Positions 1 through 7,424 of a DNA stretch of 15,317 nucleotides are shown here, one piece after another. The stretch is from JAUVZF01 sp964539385 (GTDB lineage Bacteria > Planctomycetota > Phycisphaerae > FEN-1346), in the NCBI GenBank assembly GCA_964539385.1, contig CAZIJC010000112.1:1-15317 (forward strand). Direction: 5' to 3'. The first letter of the stretch is position 1. Each line of letters begins with the position of its first letter. Made by a program: the position numbers and the translations under genes. The notes below the pieces were generated by a model that saw only the letters and a program-made list of their open reading frames with translations, was not told where the DNA came from and made no database searches.

Positions 1-56
1 AGGGGGTCGCTCTCGGCGCCCTTGCCGTAACTAGCCCCCTGCGTGAGCAGGGGGTC
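1..56 (-). repeat. Palindromic repeat unit inserted in frame in polA
   Basis: Positions 35-54 form a perfect 8-bp inverted repeat (CCCCCTGC, loop GTGA, GCAGGGGG). Read on the minus strand, GACCCCCT begins at position 56 and again at position 8, a spacing of 48 bases or exactly 16 codons, so a second copy of the unit probably continues past the left edge. In the protein this gives TDPLLTQG followed 16 residues later by SDPL. The unit length is a multiple of three and no stop is introduced. It behaves like a small palindromic element tolerated in a surface loop. Whether it is dispersed in the genome cannot be seen from here. Confidence 0.6.
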
Positions 57-1202
57 GGTAGCGGCGTCACCGGGCGCGGTGCGTGCTGCCAGCAGCGGCC
101 CGAGCGTTTCGCGCACGGCATCCAGGCCGAGACACCGGCCCTCGTCGGGCCCCATCAGCGGCACGTAATATCCTTCGCCCTCGGACCACGCCAGCGACAA
201 GCCAACCAGGTGCGCCTCGGTCGGCGCCAGGCTCGTCGTCTCGGTGTCGAATGCAAAGGCGGGCTGTTTCGCCAGGGCCTTGGCCAGGTCCGCAAGCGCC
301 TTGCGGGTCTCGACCACGTGGACCGTGATGCCGTCTCCCGCAGCCGTCCCCTCCAGGCCGAACTCTTCGATGAACCGGTTGAACCCCAGGTCGCGAAACA
401 GCGCGACCAGTTGCTCCGTATCGAAGGACTCCGGCGTCCGGCAGGCGTCGAGGTCTATCGCCAGAGGCGCCTCCGGCAACAGCCGCACGAGGTCGCGGCT
501 CTGGAGCGCGTCTTCGGTGTGTGCCCTCAGACGCTCGCCGAGTTTGCCTTTGATCTCGTCGGCGTGGGCGAGCAACTCGTCGAGCGTGCCGTACTGGGCG
601 ATGAGTCGGGTGGCCGTTTTTTCTCCGATTCCCGGCACGCCGGGGATGTTGTCCGATGCGTCGCCCATCAGGGCCAGCATGTCGATCATCTGTTCGGGGT
701 TTACGCCGCGCTTCTTCACGATGGCCGCCGTGTCAAGATGCTCGAACGTCTTCGTGTCGAGCATCATCACGCCGGGGCCGACCAGTTGCTCCATGTCCTT
801 GTCGCGGCTGCAGATGACGACTTCCAACCCGGCTGTCCGTGCGCGCTCGACCATGGCGGCGATGCAGTCGTCGGCCTCGTATCCGGGCGACTCGACCGCT
901 GGGACGCCCAGCAGCCTGAGAATCTCGTGGACACGCTCGATCTGCACCGGCAGGTCATCCGGGATGGGCTTGCGGTGGGCTTTGTACTCGGCGTACGCCT
1001 CGTGGCGGCGCGTGGGGCCGGGCAGGTCGAAACACGCCGCCAGGTACTCCGGCTTCTCCTCACGCAGGACCTTCAGCAGCGCCCGGACGAACCCGTACGT
1101 GGCGCCCGTCGGCTCGCCCTTGGGGCTCGTCAGGGCCTTGATGGCGTAGTAACTGGCGTACAACTGGCCGTGGCTGTCGATAAGGTAGAGTCGCGGGGCC
1201 AT
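1..1202 (-). CDS. polA: DNA polymerase I, N-terminal part (5' nuclease and start of 3'-5' exonuclease domain), cut by window edge
   Basis: This reads as 400 codons of family A DNA polymerase I, the enzyme that removes RNA primers and fills gaps in DNA repair and replication. The 5' nuclease domain spans about residues 1-285, with LIDSHG near the N terminus, GYEADD at 108-112, SRDKD at 132-136 and a helix-hairpin-helix stretch MGDASDNIPGVPGIGEKTA at 179-197. A 3'-5' exonuclease domain begins near 292 and keeps the proofreading motif DTET at 319-322, so proofreading is probably active. The polymerase domain lies beyond the left edge. The ATG is preceded by AAGGAG at 1213-1218 with a 10-base gap. 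Oddly, after residue 372 the sequence becomes Gly/Ala/Ser-rich with a palindromic DNA repeat, at a place where other PolA proteins go directly to the next strand of the exonuclease fold. Identity is secure; only the insertion is unusual. Confidence 0.96.
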   Translation of the reverse strand, partial: MAPRLYLIDSHGQLYASYYAIKALTSPKGEPTGATYGFVRALLKVLREEKPEYLAACFDLPGPTRRHEAYAEYKAHRKPIPDDLPVQIERVHEILRLLGVPAVESPGYEADDCIAAMVERARTAGLEVVICSRDKDMEQLVGPGVMMLDTKTFEHLDTAAIVKKRGVNPEQMIDMLALMGDASDNIPGVPGIGEKTATRLIAQYGTLDELLAHADEIKGKLGERLRAHTEDALQSRDLVRLLPEAPLAIDLDACRTPESFDTEQLVALFRDLGFNRFIEEFGLEGTAAGDGITVHVVETRKALADLAKALAKQPAFAFDTETTSLAPTEAHLVGLSLAWSEGEGYYVPLMGPDEGRCLGLDAVRETLGPLLAARTAPGDAATDPLLTQGASYGKGAESDP

Positions 1203-1543
1203 GGGGGCTGGTCTCCTTGCCACAACCTAGCCTGCCGGCGCGGCAAGTCAAGTGCGATATCCGCACGGTCGTGGCAGCCCCCGACGCTGGCCCCGCTCGT
1301 GCCTGCGATATGCCGTCACCCGGGCGTATAATCCATTGAGGACCGGGTTGCGGGAACCGCACGTCCGGCAAGGGCGGGAGAACGGTTTTTTTGTTGACAA
1401 AACCTGTGCCTGAATCTAGGGTCGCCCGTGGGTTAGACAGGAAGGTGTCCGTCCAGCTTGACCGGTGCGCCGCCCCTGTTGCCCTTGCCGGCTCGCCGGT
1501 GTTCCCCATGGGCCATGCACTGGTTCGGATCGGAGGTTGATTG
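1203..1543. other. Non-coding divergent region between polA and the anchored coiled-coil gene
   Basis: No credible gene lies in these 341 bases. On the minus side the polA ribosome-binding site is at 1213-1218. On the plus side there is an isolated TATAAT at 1327-1332 without a good -35 box, a seven-T tract at 1386-1392 directly before a TTGACA box at 1394-1399, and a leader of about 115 bases leading to the SD sequence GGAGGT at 1532-1537. A small hairpin (TGCGG-GAA-CCGCA) lies near 1347-1359. I could not place a convincing minus-strand promoter for polA. Confidence 0.6.
1394..1422 (+). promoter_or_regulatory. Sigma-70 type promoter for the anchored coiled-coil protein
   Basis: A consensus -35 box TTGACA (1394-1399) is followed after 17 bases by TAGGGT (1417-1422), which keeps the key T, A and final T of the -10 box. 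A T-tract lies immediately upstream. Predicted transcription would begin near 1429, leaving a leader of about 115 bases before the ATG at 1544. The weak middle of the -10 box is the main doubt. Confidence 0.45.
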
Positions 1544-3004
1544 ATGGCCAGGCGAATGATTCGCGCTCGACGCGCCAGTCCGTACCTGTTGTACCTGGTG
1601 ATCGCGTTCTCGGTTCTGACGGTGGCCTGCGCCGTGGGGTGGGGCTGGATGTATAGCAAGGCCAACCAGACTGAGGTGAACGTGTTCGGCCAAGTCCGTA
1701 TTGAAAACGCCGCCGGCGACACCGAGGGACTCTGGCGCAACCTGTTGGACACATACAGGGACGACGGCGCCAACCTCCAGGACGTCATCGAGAAAAAGAA
1801 CGAACGGGCCAACGTTTACCGCAGCGATATCCAGCAGTTGACCGGGCGGCTGACGGGCGACCCCTTCAGCACCCAGCGCGGGGCACAACTGCGCCAGAGC
1901 GTCAGCGACGTCCTCAAGACCACCAACGACGTGCTCGTGCAGACCGGGCAGGCTATCCAGGAATCCTATGCCGTGGGCGGCGGCGGCGCCGCCGACGTGA
2001 AGACGACCAGCATGGTGGCTGCCATCCGGTCGCTCGTCCAGCGCATCAAGGCCCTGGTTATGCAGGTCAAGCAGGACGCCACGACCGTCGGCGATCTCCA
2101 GACTCAGATCAAGGGTCTCCAGGACGAACTCGCCGCCGCCAAGACCGAACATGCCCGCCAGGCGGCGCAGAACGACGCCAACTGGAAGTCCGAGAAAGCG
2201 AGCCTGACGACCGCCCGTGACAACTCCGTCCAGCAGACCGAGCAGTTCAAGCAGATGAAACAGGAGACCGACGATCGGATCGTTGCCGAACGGACCGCAC
2301 ATGACCGCGAACGCGAGAAACTCAGCCGCCAGGTTTCGGTCCTCAAAAACCAGGTCAAGGACATGTCGGACGTCGTCGCTGAATTCCGCAGGGTGCCGAC
2401 CGAGACGGGCGTGGACGGCCGCATCGTCAACATCGCCGAGCAGGGCGTCGTGGCCTACGCCGACCTCGGCAGGAAAGACGGCGTGCTGCTCGGCATGACG
2501 TTCTCGGTATTCAGCCCGAACGAACTCGGCAAGACCGTCCCCCAGCCCAAGGCCCACTGCCGCATCGTCAAGATCATGGCCAGCGCCTGTGAACTTCGGA
2601 TCTACGAACTCCAGGGCGACAACCCCGTCGTCATCGGCGACGTGCTCCACAACCCGGTGTACGACCGGCAGCGGCGCATGCGGTTCATGCTCATCGGCAA
2701 GATCGATATCGACGACGACGGCGTCGATGACTCCGAGCAACTCAAGGCCCTCATCCAGGACTTCGGCGGACGCGTCGATACCCGGCTGACCGTTCAGACC
2801 GACTACGTGGTTGCCGGAGAAGAGCCGTCCGTCCCGGCGCGGCCTCCCGACGGCTCGCCGGCGGGGGAACGCGCGGACTTCGAGTCCCAAAGCAAGGCCT
2901 TCGTCGCTTACAAAGAGGTCAAGGCGAATGCTGAGAACTTCAGCATCCCGGTTCTTTCACTGAACCGGTTCCTCGGTCTCGTCGGCATCGCCGGACAAAG
3001 TTAG
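1544..3004 (+). CDS. Membrane-anchored coiled-coil protein with BRCT-like C-terminal domain, function unknown
   Basis: The 486-residue product has a basic N terminus (MARRMIRARR), one transmembrane segment at about residues 14-37, a helical region to about 180, a charged coiled coil at about 183-285, and a beta-rich segment at about 290-372. The positive-inside rule places most of the protein outside the cytoplasmic membrane. Residues about 379-482 look like a BRCT fold: a start FMLIGKIDI, then LKALIQDFGGRVD, then LTVQTDYVVAGEEP, then after an insertion a final helix IPVLSLNRFLGLVG. This matches the familiar BRCT pattern (Gly-Gly turn, TDY-V-V-G) known from DNA ligase and RFC1, but this is my pattern reading, not a search result. 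The ATG at 1544 is chosen because GGAGGT (1532-1537) lies six bases upstream; a TTG directly before it is possible. A strong terminator follows, so it is probably monocistronic. No known function is assigned. Confidence 0.85.
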   Translation: MARRMIRARRASPYLLYLVIAFSVLTVACAVGWGWMYSKANQTEVNVFGQVRIENAAGDTEGLWRNLLDTYRDDGANLQDVIEKKNERANVYRSDIQQLTGRLTGDPFSTQRGAQLRQSVSDVLKTTNDVLVQTGQAIQESYAVGGGGAADVKTTSMVAAIRSLVQRIKALVMQVKQDATTVGDLQTQIKGLQDELAAAKTEHARQAAQNDANWKSEKASLTTARDNSVQQTEQFKQMKQETDDRIVAERTAHDREREKLSRQVSVLKNQVKDMSDVVAEFRRVPTETGVDGRIVNIAEQGVVAYADLGRKDGVLLGMTFSVFSPNELGKTVPQPKAHCRIVKIMASACELRIYELQGDNPVVIGDVLHNPVYDRQRRMRFMLIGKIDIDDDGVDDSEQLKALIQDFGGRVDTRLTVQTDYVVAGEEPSVPARPPDGSPAGERADFESQSKAFVAYKEVKANAENFSIPVLSLNRFLGLVGIAGQS

Positions 3005-3025
3005 ACCGAAACGACGCGGCGCTTC

Positions 3026-3063
3026 AAGGCGGGGCCGGCGAAACTGTCGGCCTCGCCTTTTTT
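3026..3063 (+). terminator. Rho-independent terminator after the coiled-coil gene
   Basis: An 11-bp stem (3027-3037 with 3048-3058, one G-U pair) encloses a 10-base loop and runs into six T residues at 3058-3063. It begins 22 bases after the stop codon at 3002-3004. This is the clearest intrinsic terminator in the window and separates the upstream gene from the aminotransferase gene. Confidence 0.88.
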
Positions 3064-3070
3064 GAAACAA

Positions 3071-3145
3071 AGTTCAAAACTGAAAGTTCAAAGTTCAAAC
3101 ACACACGCCTGACGCCGTTGCCGGTTGCTTTGACCTTTGAACCTT
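3071..3145. repeat. AGTTCAAA direct repeats with a matching inverted arm
   Basis: AGTTCAAA occurs at 3071-3078, 3085-3092 and 3092-3099, the last two overlapping with a 7-base period. The arm AAAGTTCAAAGTTCAAA (3083-3099) is complementary at 15 of 17 positions to TTTGACCTTTGAACCTT (3129-3145), with 29 bases between. The stretch is AT-rich compared with its surroundings and lies between a terminator and the aminotransferase start. It could be an operator, a dispersed repeat or a cruciform; the sequence alone does not decide. Confidence 0.55.
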
Positions 3146-3175
3146 CAGCCGTGAACTTCTTTCTGGAGCAGCGTC

Positions 3176-4369
3176 ATGCAGATCTCGAATCGCGCCGCAG
3201 GCATACAACCGTCGATGACACTGGCCACGAGTGCCAAGGCCAAGGCCATGAAGGCTGCCGGACTGGACGTCGTCGGCTTCGGCGCGGGCGAACCGGACTT
3301 CAAGACTCCCCCACACATCTGCGATGCGGCCGTTCAGGCCATCCGCGACGGCCATCACGGATACATCGTGCCGGCGTCGGGCCTGGCGGAACTCAAGGAG
3401 GCCGTCGCCGGCTATCTCGCGCGCAAATGCGGCCTCTCGTACGCGCCGTCGCAGGTGTGCATTACGACCGGCGGCAAGTACGCCCTGTTCGAGGCGTGCC
3501 TGGCGGTGCTGAACCCCGGCGACGAGGCCGTCCTGCCGGCACCCTATTGGGTCTCGTATCCCGAGCAGATACGCTTTGCGGGCGCCGAGGTGGTCGTCAT
3601 CCGGGCGGGCGCCGAGCAGGGCTTCAAGATCACGCCCGACCAACTCGCCGGCGCCCTCACGGAGAAGACGCGCCTCTTCATCCTTAATTCGCCGTCGAAC
3701 CCAACCGGCGTCGTCTACACGCGCGAGGAACTCGCCGGCCTGGCCGAGGTGGTTGCCGGACGCGACGTCTGGGTCTTCAGCGACGAGATCTACAACGAAC
3801 TCGTCTACGATGCGGTCGACACCTGCTCGTTCGCGACGCTGCGCGACGATCTGCCGGCCCAGACCATCACCTTCGGCGGCGCCTCGAAGACGTGGGCCAT
3901 GACCGGCTGGCGCATCGGATGGGCCGCAGGGCCGCAGGAGGTCATCGGCGCCATCGGGCGGCTCCAAAGCCAGTCCACGTCGAACCCGACCTCCATCGCC
4001 CAGTACGCCGCCGTCGCCGCACTCACGGGTCCGGAGGAGCCCACCCGCGCGATGTACGAGCAGTTCGACCGCCGCCGCCTCTACATGGCCGGCCGGCTGA
4101 GCGCGATGGATGGCGTGACGTGCGTCCGGCCGCAGGGTGCGTTCTACACGTTTCCCGATTTCAGTGCCGTCTACGACCGCGTTCTCGGCGCCGATGTCGA
4201 GGGTCCCAAGAGCGTGGCCTTCGCCGACAAGGTCCTTGAGGAAGCCAATGTGGCCGTCGTCCCCGGCGCCGCGTTTGGCGATGATGCCTGCTGCCGCCTC
4301 TCCTTCGCCACCAGCATGCGTGAGATCGAGAAAGGGCTGGACCGGCTGGAGGCGTTCCTGAGAGGCTGA
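3176..4369 (+). CDS. PLP-dependent class I/II aminotransferase, aspartate aminotransferase type (subgroup Ib-like)
   Basis: The 397-residue protein is a cytoplasmic fold-type I aminotransferase that moves an amino group between an amino acid (probably aspartate or a prephenate/aromatic substrate) and 2-oxoglutarate. Visible landmarks are GAGEPDF at 36-42, NSPSNPTG at 171-178, SDEIY at 202-206, the PLP-binding lysine K238 in GASKTWAMTGWRIGW, and the carboxylate-binding arginine near R374 in CRLSFA. Length and motif spacing are typical of the family and nothing is missing. The ATG has GGAG at 3165-3168 with a seven-base gap. No other amino acid biosynthesis gene lies beside it, so the substrate cannot be read from context. 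It converges on the glycosyltransferase gene, with a hairpin between them. Aspartate specificity is likely but not proven by sequence. Confidence 0.93.
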   Translation: MQISNRAAGIQPSMTLATSAKAKAMKAAGLDVVGFGAGEPDFKTPPHICDAAVQAIRDGHHGYIVPASGLAELKEAVAGYLARKCGLSYAPSQVCITTGGKYALFEACLAVLNPGDEAVLPAPYWVSYPEQIRFAGAEVVVIRAGAEQGFKITPDQLAGALTEKTRLFILNSPSNPTGVVYTREELAGLAEVVAGRDVWVFSDEIYNELVYDAVDTCSFATLRDDLPAQTITFGGASKTWAMTGWRIGWAAGPQEVIGAIGRLQSQSTSNPTSIAQYAAVAALTGPEEPTRAMYEQFDRRRLYMAGRLSAMDGVTCVRPQGAFYTFPDFSAVYDRVLGADVEGPKSVAFADKVLEEANVAVVPGAAFGDDACCRLSFATSMREIEKGLDRLEAFLRG

Positions 4370-4387
4370 CACCCGCCGCGTGCGCTG

Positions 4388-4429
4388 AAGAGCGGTGTGC
4401 CACGGCCGGTCTTGCCCGGCCGTGCTCTT
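4388..4429. terminator. Hairpin between convergent genes, probable bidirectional terminator
   Basis: CACGGCCGG (4401-4409) pairs perfectly with CCGGCCGTG (4416-4424) over a six-base loop, and AAGAGC (4388-4393) can extend the stem with GCTCTT (4424-4429) across a bulge. It lies 18 bases after the aminotransferase stop and a few bases from the glycosyltransferase stop on the other strand. There is no T-run, so termination efficiency is uncertain. Confidence 0.5.
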
Positions 4430-4434
4430 GGAAA

Positions 4435-5433
4435 TCAGGCCAGCGTCTCTTCAATCAACGCGCACACCTTCGGCGCGAGGACCGGGAAATCGAACTCTTT
4501 CTCGACGCGCCGGCGTCCCGCGCGGCCCATCCGTTCCCGCAAGGACGCGTCGGTTGCCAGACGTTCGACGGCTGCCGTCCACTGCTCGGCCGTCGTGGCG
4601 TGCAGGCCGGTCGCGTCGGGTCGCACGTAATCGGCGCCCACGCCCACCGGACTCGCTATGACCGGCAGCCCCGCCGCCATGTACTGAAGCACCTTGAACC
4701 CGCACTTGCCGCGCGTGTACGGCGTGTCCGGCAGAGGAGCGATACCGATGTCGGCCTCCGCGAGCAGACGCCCTTCCTCCCGCAGGCTCCAGGGCACGTT
4801 CTCGACCTCCAGGCCCGGCACGTCGAGGCTTGCGTCCGCGATGACGCGGAGCATGACGCCCGGCACGTCGCGGCCGACGGCCTCGAGCACCAGACGCAGC
4901 GTCCCCAGTTGCTTGAGTGTGCTGCGGCTGCCGATCCACACCAGCCGTAGCCGGCCGGATACGTCGTAGCCGTCTTTCGGTGTGACGGCGCCCGCATCGA
5001 GCCCCGTCGGGATGACCCCGACCCGCGCCGCCCCCGCCAGTTCGGCGTGCGACGCCAACTCGGGGCACCCCGCGACGACCAGGTCGGCCTTGGCCGCCGT
5101 TCGCTGGAACCGTCGCTCGCGGCCGGGATGCGGGGCCTCGGGCAACCGGGCCTGGTACATGACGGCATCGTCGAAATCGTAGATGAGTGGTTCGGCGCCG
5201 CCGAGCGCCGCAGCGTCCCACCACGTCAGTGTCTTTCGGTGCAGGAGGACGCCGTCGAACTCGCATGCCGTGCGAAACTGTCCCCGCCGCGCCCACGCGC
5301 CGGCGGCGAGTTCCACGACCTCCGCCCGGATACCGCGCTCGGCCAGCAGCGGCAGGTACGGCTCGACCCGCTGGCGAAACGGTGCACCCGTGCGGTCGCG
5401 CGTCAGAACGAGCAGGCGTTTCGCGTCGGGCAC
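4435..5433 (-). CDS. Glycosyltransferase, GT-B fold, family 4-like
   Basis: The 332-residue product starts with a beta strand KRLLVLTRDR and ends with a typical GT4-like C-terminal Rossmann domain. Residues 161-170 (RLRLVWIGSR) open that domain, ADIGIAPLPDTPYTRGKCGF lies at 227-246, and KVLQYMAAGLPVIASPVG at 247-264 is the donor-nucleotide-sugar binding signature. The acidic stretch YDFDDAV at 85-91 is common in this group. Such enzymes transfer a sugar from a nucleotide donor onto lipids, proteins or polysaccharides at the inner face of the membrane. I choose the GTG at 5433 because AAAGGA (5440-5445) lies six bases upstream; a GTG at 5472 in the same frame has no ribosome-binding site. It follows the epimerase gene by 43 bases. 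The acceptor and the sugar are unknown, and no other polysaccharide gene is visible nearby. Confidence 0.9.
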   Translation of the reverse strand: MPDAKRLLVLTRDRTGAPFRQRVEPYLPLLAERGIRAEVVELAAGAWARRGQFRTACEFDGVLLHRKTLTWWDAAALGGAEPLIYDFDDAVMYQARLPEAPHPGRERRFQRTAAKADLVVAGCPELASHAELAGAARVGVIPTGLDAGAVTPKDGYDVSGRLRLVWIGSRSTLKQLGTLRLVLEAVGRDVPGVMLRVIADASLDVPGLEVENVPWSLREEGRLLAEADIGIAPLPDTPYTRGKCGFKVLQYMAAGLPVIASPVGVGADYVRPDATGLHATTAEQWTAAVERLATDASLRERMGRAGRRRVEKEFDFPVLAPKVCALIEETLA

Positions 5434-5476
5434 TGGACGTCCTTTCTCTGCGCTCGGGCCACGGCTGCCCACCAGA

Positions 5477-6142
5477 CTACTCCAACGGTACGCCGATGTC
5501 CGCCAGAATCACCTCGCCGGTATACTCGGCCGCGCCGGGCTGCTCGAAAGCCGTCTTAAGGGCGGCCATGGTGACGGTTCTGGTGGCGCGGATCGTGGGT
5601 CCGAGCGGTCGGCCCGTGTCGCAATCCAGACCGCTGGGGATGTCGATGGCCAGGACCGGTTTGCCGGCCGCGTTGACGGCGTTTATCACGCCGGCATACG
5701 GCTCGCGGATTTCGCCGCGCGTGCCGGTGCCCAGCAGACCGTCCACAACGAGGTCCGCCGCCGCCGGAAGCGGCTCGAACTCTGCGACGATCCGCTCCGG
5801 CGGGCCGTCGAGAATCCGGACCTCGAAACCCATCTTCTCAAGGATTTCCAGGTTCGTCGCGGCCTCGCCGCGCACTTGCTCTCTCGCTGCCAGCAGGACC
5901 ACCTCGGCCCGAACGCCGTCCATCGCCAGGTGCCGCGCCACGACGAACCCGTCGCCGCCGTTGTTGCCGCGCCCGGCCAGGATGAGGACCGTCGGATCGG
6001 CCACGTCTCTGATCATGTCGCGTGCCACGTCGGCGATCTGGCGGCCGGCGTTCTCCATCAGGACGGCGCCGGGGATGCCGAGATCCTCAATGGCATGACG
6101 GTCGAACTCGCGGATCTCGTCGCGGGATCTGGCTCGTGTCAT
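5477..6142 (-). CDS. nnrE: NAD(P)H-hydrate epimerase, YjeF N-terminal domain type
   Basis: The 221-residue protein covers exactly the YjeF_N domain, which interconverts the R and S forms of hydrated NADH and NADPH so that the partner dehydratase can repair them. Landmarks are MENAG at 29-33, AGRGNNGGDGFV around 56-67 with the phosphate-binding GNNGGDG, VDGLLGTGTRG at 133-143, and the signature DIPSGLD at 167-173. Many bacteria fuse this domain to the ADP/ATP-dependent dehydratase (NnrD); here the frame stops after the epimerase, so the dehydratase must be encoded elsewhere. GAGGG at 6149-6153 lies six bases before the ATG. It sits between the alcohol dehydrogenase (47 bases upstream) and the glycosyltransferase (43 bases downstream), which suggests co-transcription. 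Confidence 0.95.
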   Translation of the reverse strand: MTRARSRDEIREFDRHAIEDLGIPGAVLMENAGRQIADVARDMIRDVADPTVLILAGRGNNGGDGFVVARHLAMDGVRAEVVLLAAREQVRGEAATNLEILEKMGFEVRILDGPPERIVAEFEPLPAAADLVVDGLLGTGTRGEIREPYAGVINAVNAAGKPVLAIDIPSGLDCDTGRPLGPTIRATRTVTMAALKTAFEQPGAAEYTGEVILADIGVPLE

Positions 6143-6189
6143 CGTATGCCCTCAGTCCGGCAACGGCGCGCGCGGCGCAAGGGCGGCGG

Positions 6190-7305
6190 CTAACAGACCG
6201 TTCGAAGCATGGCGATCATATCGTCCTTGGTCACGTCGCGCGGGTTGGCTTTGGTTGAGCCGCTCGGCAGGCTTTCCTCGGCCATCGCCTCGAACGTGTC
6301 CGGGTCGAGGCCGTACTCCTTCAGGTGCATCGGCAGGCCGCACGCCACGAGCAGGCCCTGGGCGTAGCCGACGGGGTTGCCGCCGAGCACCTGGCGGAGC
6401 CTCTCGAACTTCTCCGGGACCGCCTCGCGGTTGAACTCCAGCGCCGCCGGAAGCAGCACGCCGCAGACCAGGCCGTGCGGCACGCCGTAGCGGACGCCGA
6501 TCGGGTGGGCCATGCCGTGGACGATGCCCAGCCTCGCGTTCGTCAGGGCCAAGCCTGCCATGGCGCTGCCCCAGGCGGCGGCGGTCCGAAGGTCGAGATT
6601 CTGTCCCTGCGCCACGACCGTCGGCAGCGCCGTGATGAGTTCCTCGACGGCCCGCAGCGCGACGGCATCGGTCACGGGCGTGGCGTGCCGCGAGACGTAC
6701 GACTCGACCGCCTGGACGAGCGCATCGACGCCGCTTATCGCGGTCACCTCGGGCGAGCAGGAGACCGTAATCTCGGGATCCACCAGGGCAAGGGCGGGGA
6801 CCATCGACTCGTCGCGGATGCTGGCCTTGTGCCGCCGCTCGCGGTCGCTGATGACGCCGTTGTCAGTCATCTCGCTGCCCGTTCCGCTGGTCGAGGGCAC
6901 GGCGATGTTCGGCAGGACGGGTTGCGTGACCTTGGCCCGCTCGTGAAACGCGCGAGTCGGCTCGTTGCGGTTCGCGAGTGCGGCAGCGACCTTGGCGGCG
7001 TCGATCGCACTGCCGCCCCCGAGGCCGATCAGAACGTTGGGGGCGTGCTCGCGGACGACCTGCCGCAGGCGGTCCACCGTGGTGACGTCCGGCTCCGGCT
7101 CGACCTCATCGAACAGGGCGGCCTTGACGCCGGCCTTCTTGAGGATGTCCAAGGCGCGGCCGGTCACGCCGGCATCGGCCATGGCCTTGCGGCCGGTCAC
7201 GAGGACGGCCCGCTGACCGAAGCGTCGTGCCTCGTCGCCGAGCGTTTCGACGGCGCCGACGCCGAAAATGAACCTGCCCGGAGCGCGGAAAGTGGAGATG
7301 GCCAA
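6190..7305 (-). CDS. Iron-containing alcohol dehydrogenase (group III)
   Basis: The 371-residue product reduces aldehydes or ketones, or oxidizes alcohols, with NAD(P). It shows the N-terminal FRAPGRFIFGVGAVETLG, the nucleotide-binding GLGGGSAID at 94-102, PSTSGTGSE at 137-145, and the metal region with D194, H263, H267 and H277 (VHGMAHPIGVRYGVPHG). The ligand that is His in FucO-type enzymes, four residues after the first Asp, is Gln198 here (GVDALVQAVE). Some subfamilies may carry Gln there, so activity is not excluded, but metal type and specificity may differ. The start TTG at 7305 is preferred: AAAGGG (7313-7318) lies seven bases upstream, the product then begins where relatives do, and a promoter at 7384-7411 would begin transcription inside the longer frame that starts at 7407. 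It is the first gene of a three-gene minus-strand set. Confidence 0.92.
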   Translation of the reverse strand: MAISTFRAPGRFIFGVGAVETLGDEARRFGQRAVLVTGRKAMADAGVTGRALDILKKAGVKAALFDEVEPEPDVTTVDRLRQVVREHAPNVLIGLGGGSAIDAAKVAAALANRNEPTRAFHERAKVTQPVLPNIAVPSTSGTGSEMTDNGVISDRERRHKASIRDESMVPALALVDPEITVSCSPEVTAISGVDALVQAVESYVSRHATPVTDAVALRAVEELITALPTVVAQGQNLDLRTAAAWGSAMAGLALTNARLGIVHGMAHPIGVRYGVPHGLVCGVLLPAALEFNREAVPEKFERLRQVLGGNPVGYAQGLLVACGLPMHLKEYGLDPDTFEAMAEESLPSGSTKANPRDVTKDDMIAMLRTVC

Positions 7306-7383
7306 GGGTTCGCCCTTTCGATTCGTTTTCGGCGATTCGCTGCGCGCCGAGCCAACTCGGCGGCTGACCGTTACCGGCCGCCG

Positions 7384-7411
7384 ATTATAAACCTCGGCAG
7401 GGCACATGCAA
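7384..7411 (-). promoter_or_regulatory. Promoter for the alcohol dehydrogenase operon
   Basis: On the minus strand TTGCAT (7411 to 7406) is followed after 16 bases by a perfect TATAAT (7389 to 7384). Transcription would begin near 7377, about 70 bases before the TTG start at 7305. The -35 box matches only at its TTG. Confidence 0.55.
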
Positions 7412-7424
7412 CCTTGCGGCGTCG

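Noticed and set aside
210..1331. Long open frame on the plus strand across polA
   Set aside because: It is antisense to a clearly identified polA, has no ribosome-binding site and reads as low-complexity Arg/Val/Gln; GC-rich codon bias on the other strand explains it.
1327..1332. Perfect TATAAT as a second promoter for the coiled-coil gene
   Set aside because: No acceptable -35 box lies at 16 to 18 bases, and a better promoter lies closer at 1394-1422; mentioned only as a possibility.
1433..2890. Minus-strand open frame of about 485 codons opposite the coiled-coil gene
   Set aside because: The plus frame has a ribosome-binding site, a transmembrane segment, a coiled coil and a terminator; the opposite frame has no recognisable domains.
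3095..4372. Minus-strand open frame opposite the aminotransferase
   Set aside because: The plus strand encodes a complete aminotransferase with all motifs; the antisense frame is a shadow.
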